NCBI GenBank assembly: GCA_902782655.1 | Contig: CACZNY010000386.1 | Span: 1-6,860 of the forward strand | Length of the DNA: 6,860 nt | Direction of reading: 5' to 3' | DNA from: an uncultured Lachnospiraceae bacterium | Lineage (GTDB): Bacteria; Bacillota; Clostridia; Lachnospirales; Lachnospiraceae | Shown here: positions 6,851-6,860 of the stretch, one piece after another | How the letters are laid out: each line of letters begins with the position of its first letter | How positions within the stretch are numbered: the stretch's first letter is position 1 | Notes under the pieces: model-generated | Databases searched by the model: none | The model's input: only the letters and a program-made list of their open reading frames with translations | What the model was told of the DNA's origin: nothing | Position numbers and translations under genes: made by a program

Positions 6851-6860
6851 AAACAGTGAT

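Noticed and set aside
6670..6860. Promoter for the operon on the minus strand
   Set aside because: Candidates such as TTGAAC-16-TAGACT inside the palindrome match only four of six positions in each box, which is too weak to annotate.

Overview
This window is a compact minus-strand operon segment from a Gram-positive bacterium. A PolC-type replicative polymerase (PHP domain split by a built-in DEDDh exonuclease) points to Bacillota. Directly adjacent ispG and polC is an arrangement familiar from Clostridia. Coding GC is moderate, ATA and AGG codons are frequent, and cysteine content is fairly high. These fit an anaerobic clostridial species, perhaps of the Lachnospiraceae, but that assignment is inference from style, not from a marker gene.

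Layout, read along the minus strand from right to left. (1) 6650-6860 is non-coding. It holds a striking 76-nt imperfect palindrome (6775-6850, about 34 base pairs) without a U-tract on either side. (2) 5594-6649 encodes a membrane protein of 351 residues, with about six membrane segments and a short, degenerate GGDEF-like cytoplasmic tail. (3) 4576-5634 is ispG, a late step of the MEP isoprenoid pathway, complete with its Fe-S ligands. (4) 87-4601 is polC, a complete 1504-residue replicative DNA polymerase. (5) 1-86 is the short region after polC. It carries a good sigma-A-type promoter (TTGACA, 18 nt, TATTAT) firing leftwards out of the window.

The three genes overlap (41 nt and 26 nt), and each downstream gene has its ribosome-binding site inside the gene before it. 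They are therefore probably one transcription unit with translational coupling. IspG and PolC do unrelated housekeeping jobs, and their adjacency is a conserved-order feature rather than a pathway. The membrane protein sits where the usual clostridial order would have dxr and rseP, so it is the accessory part of the window.

Every sizeable plus-strand open frame is antisense to these genes and shows no recognisable protein features. I see no mobile element gene, CRISPR array, tRNA or rRNA, and no convincing new multi-gene system. The most interesting items are the degenerate GGDEF-like membrane protein and the long palindrome upstream of it.
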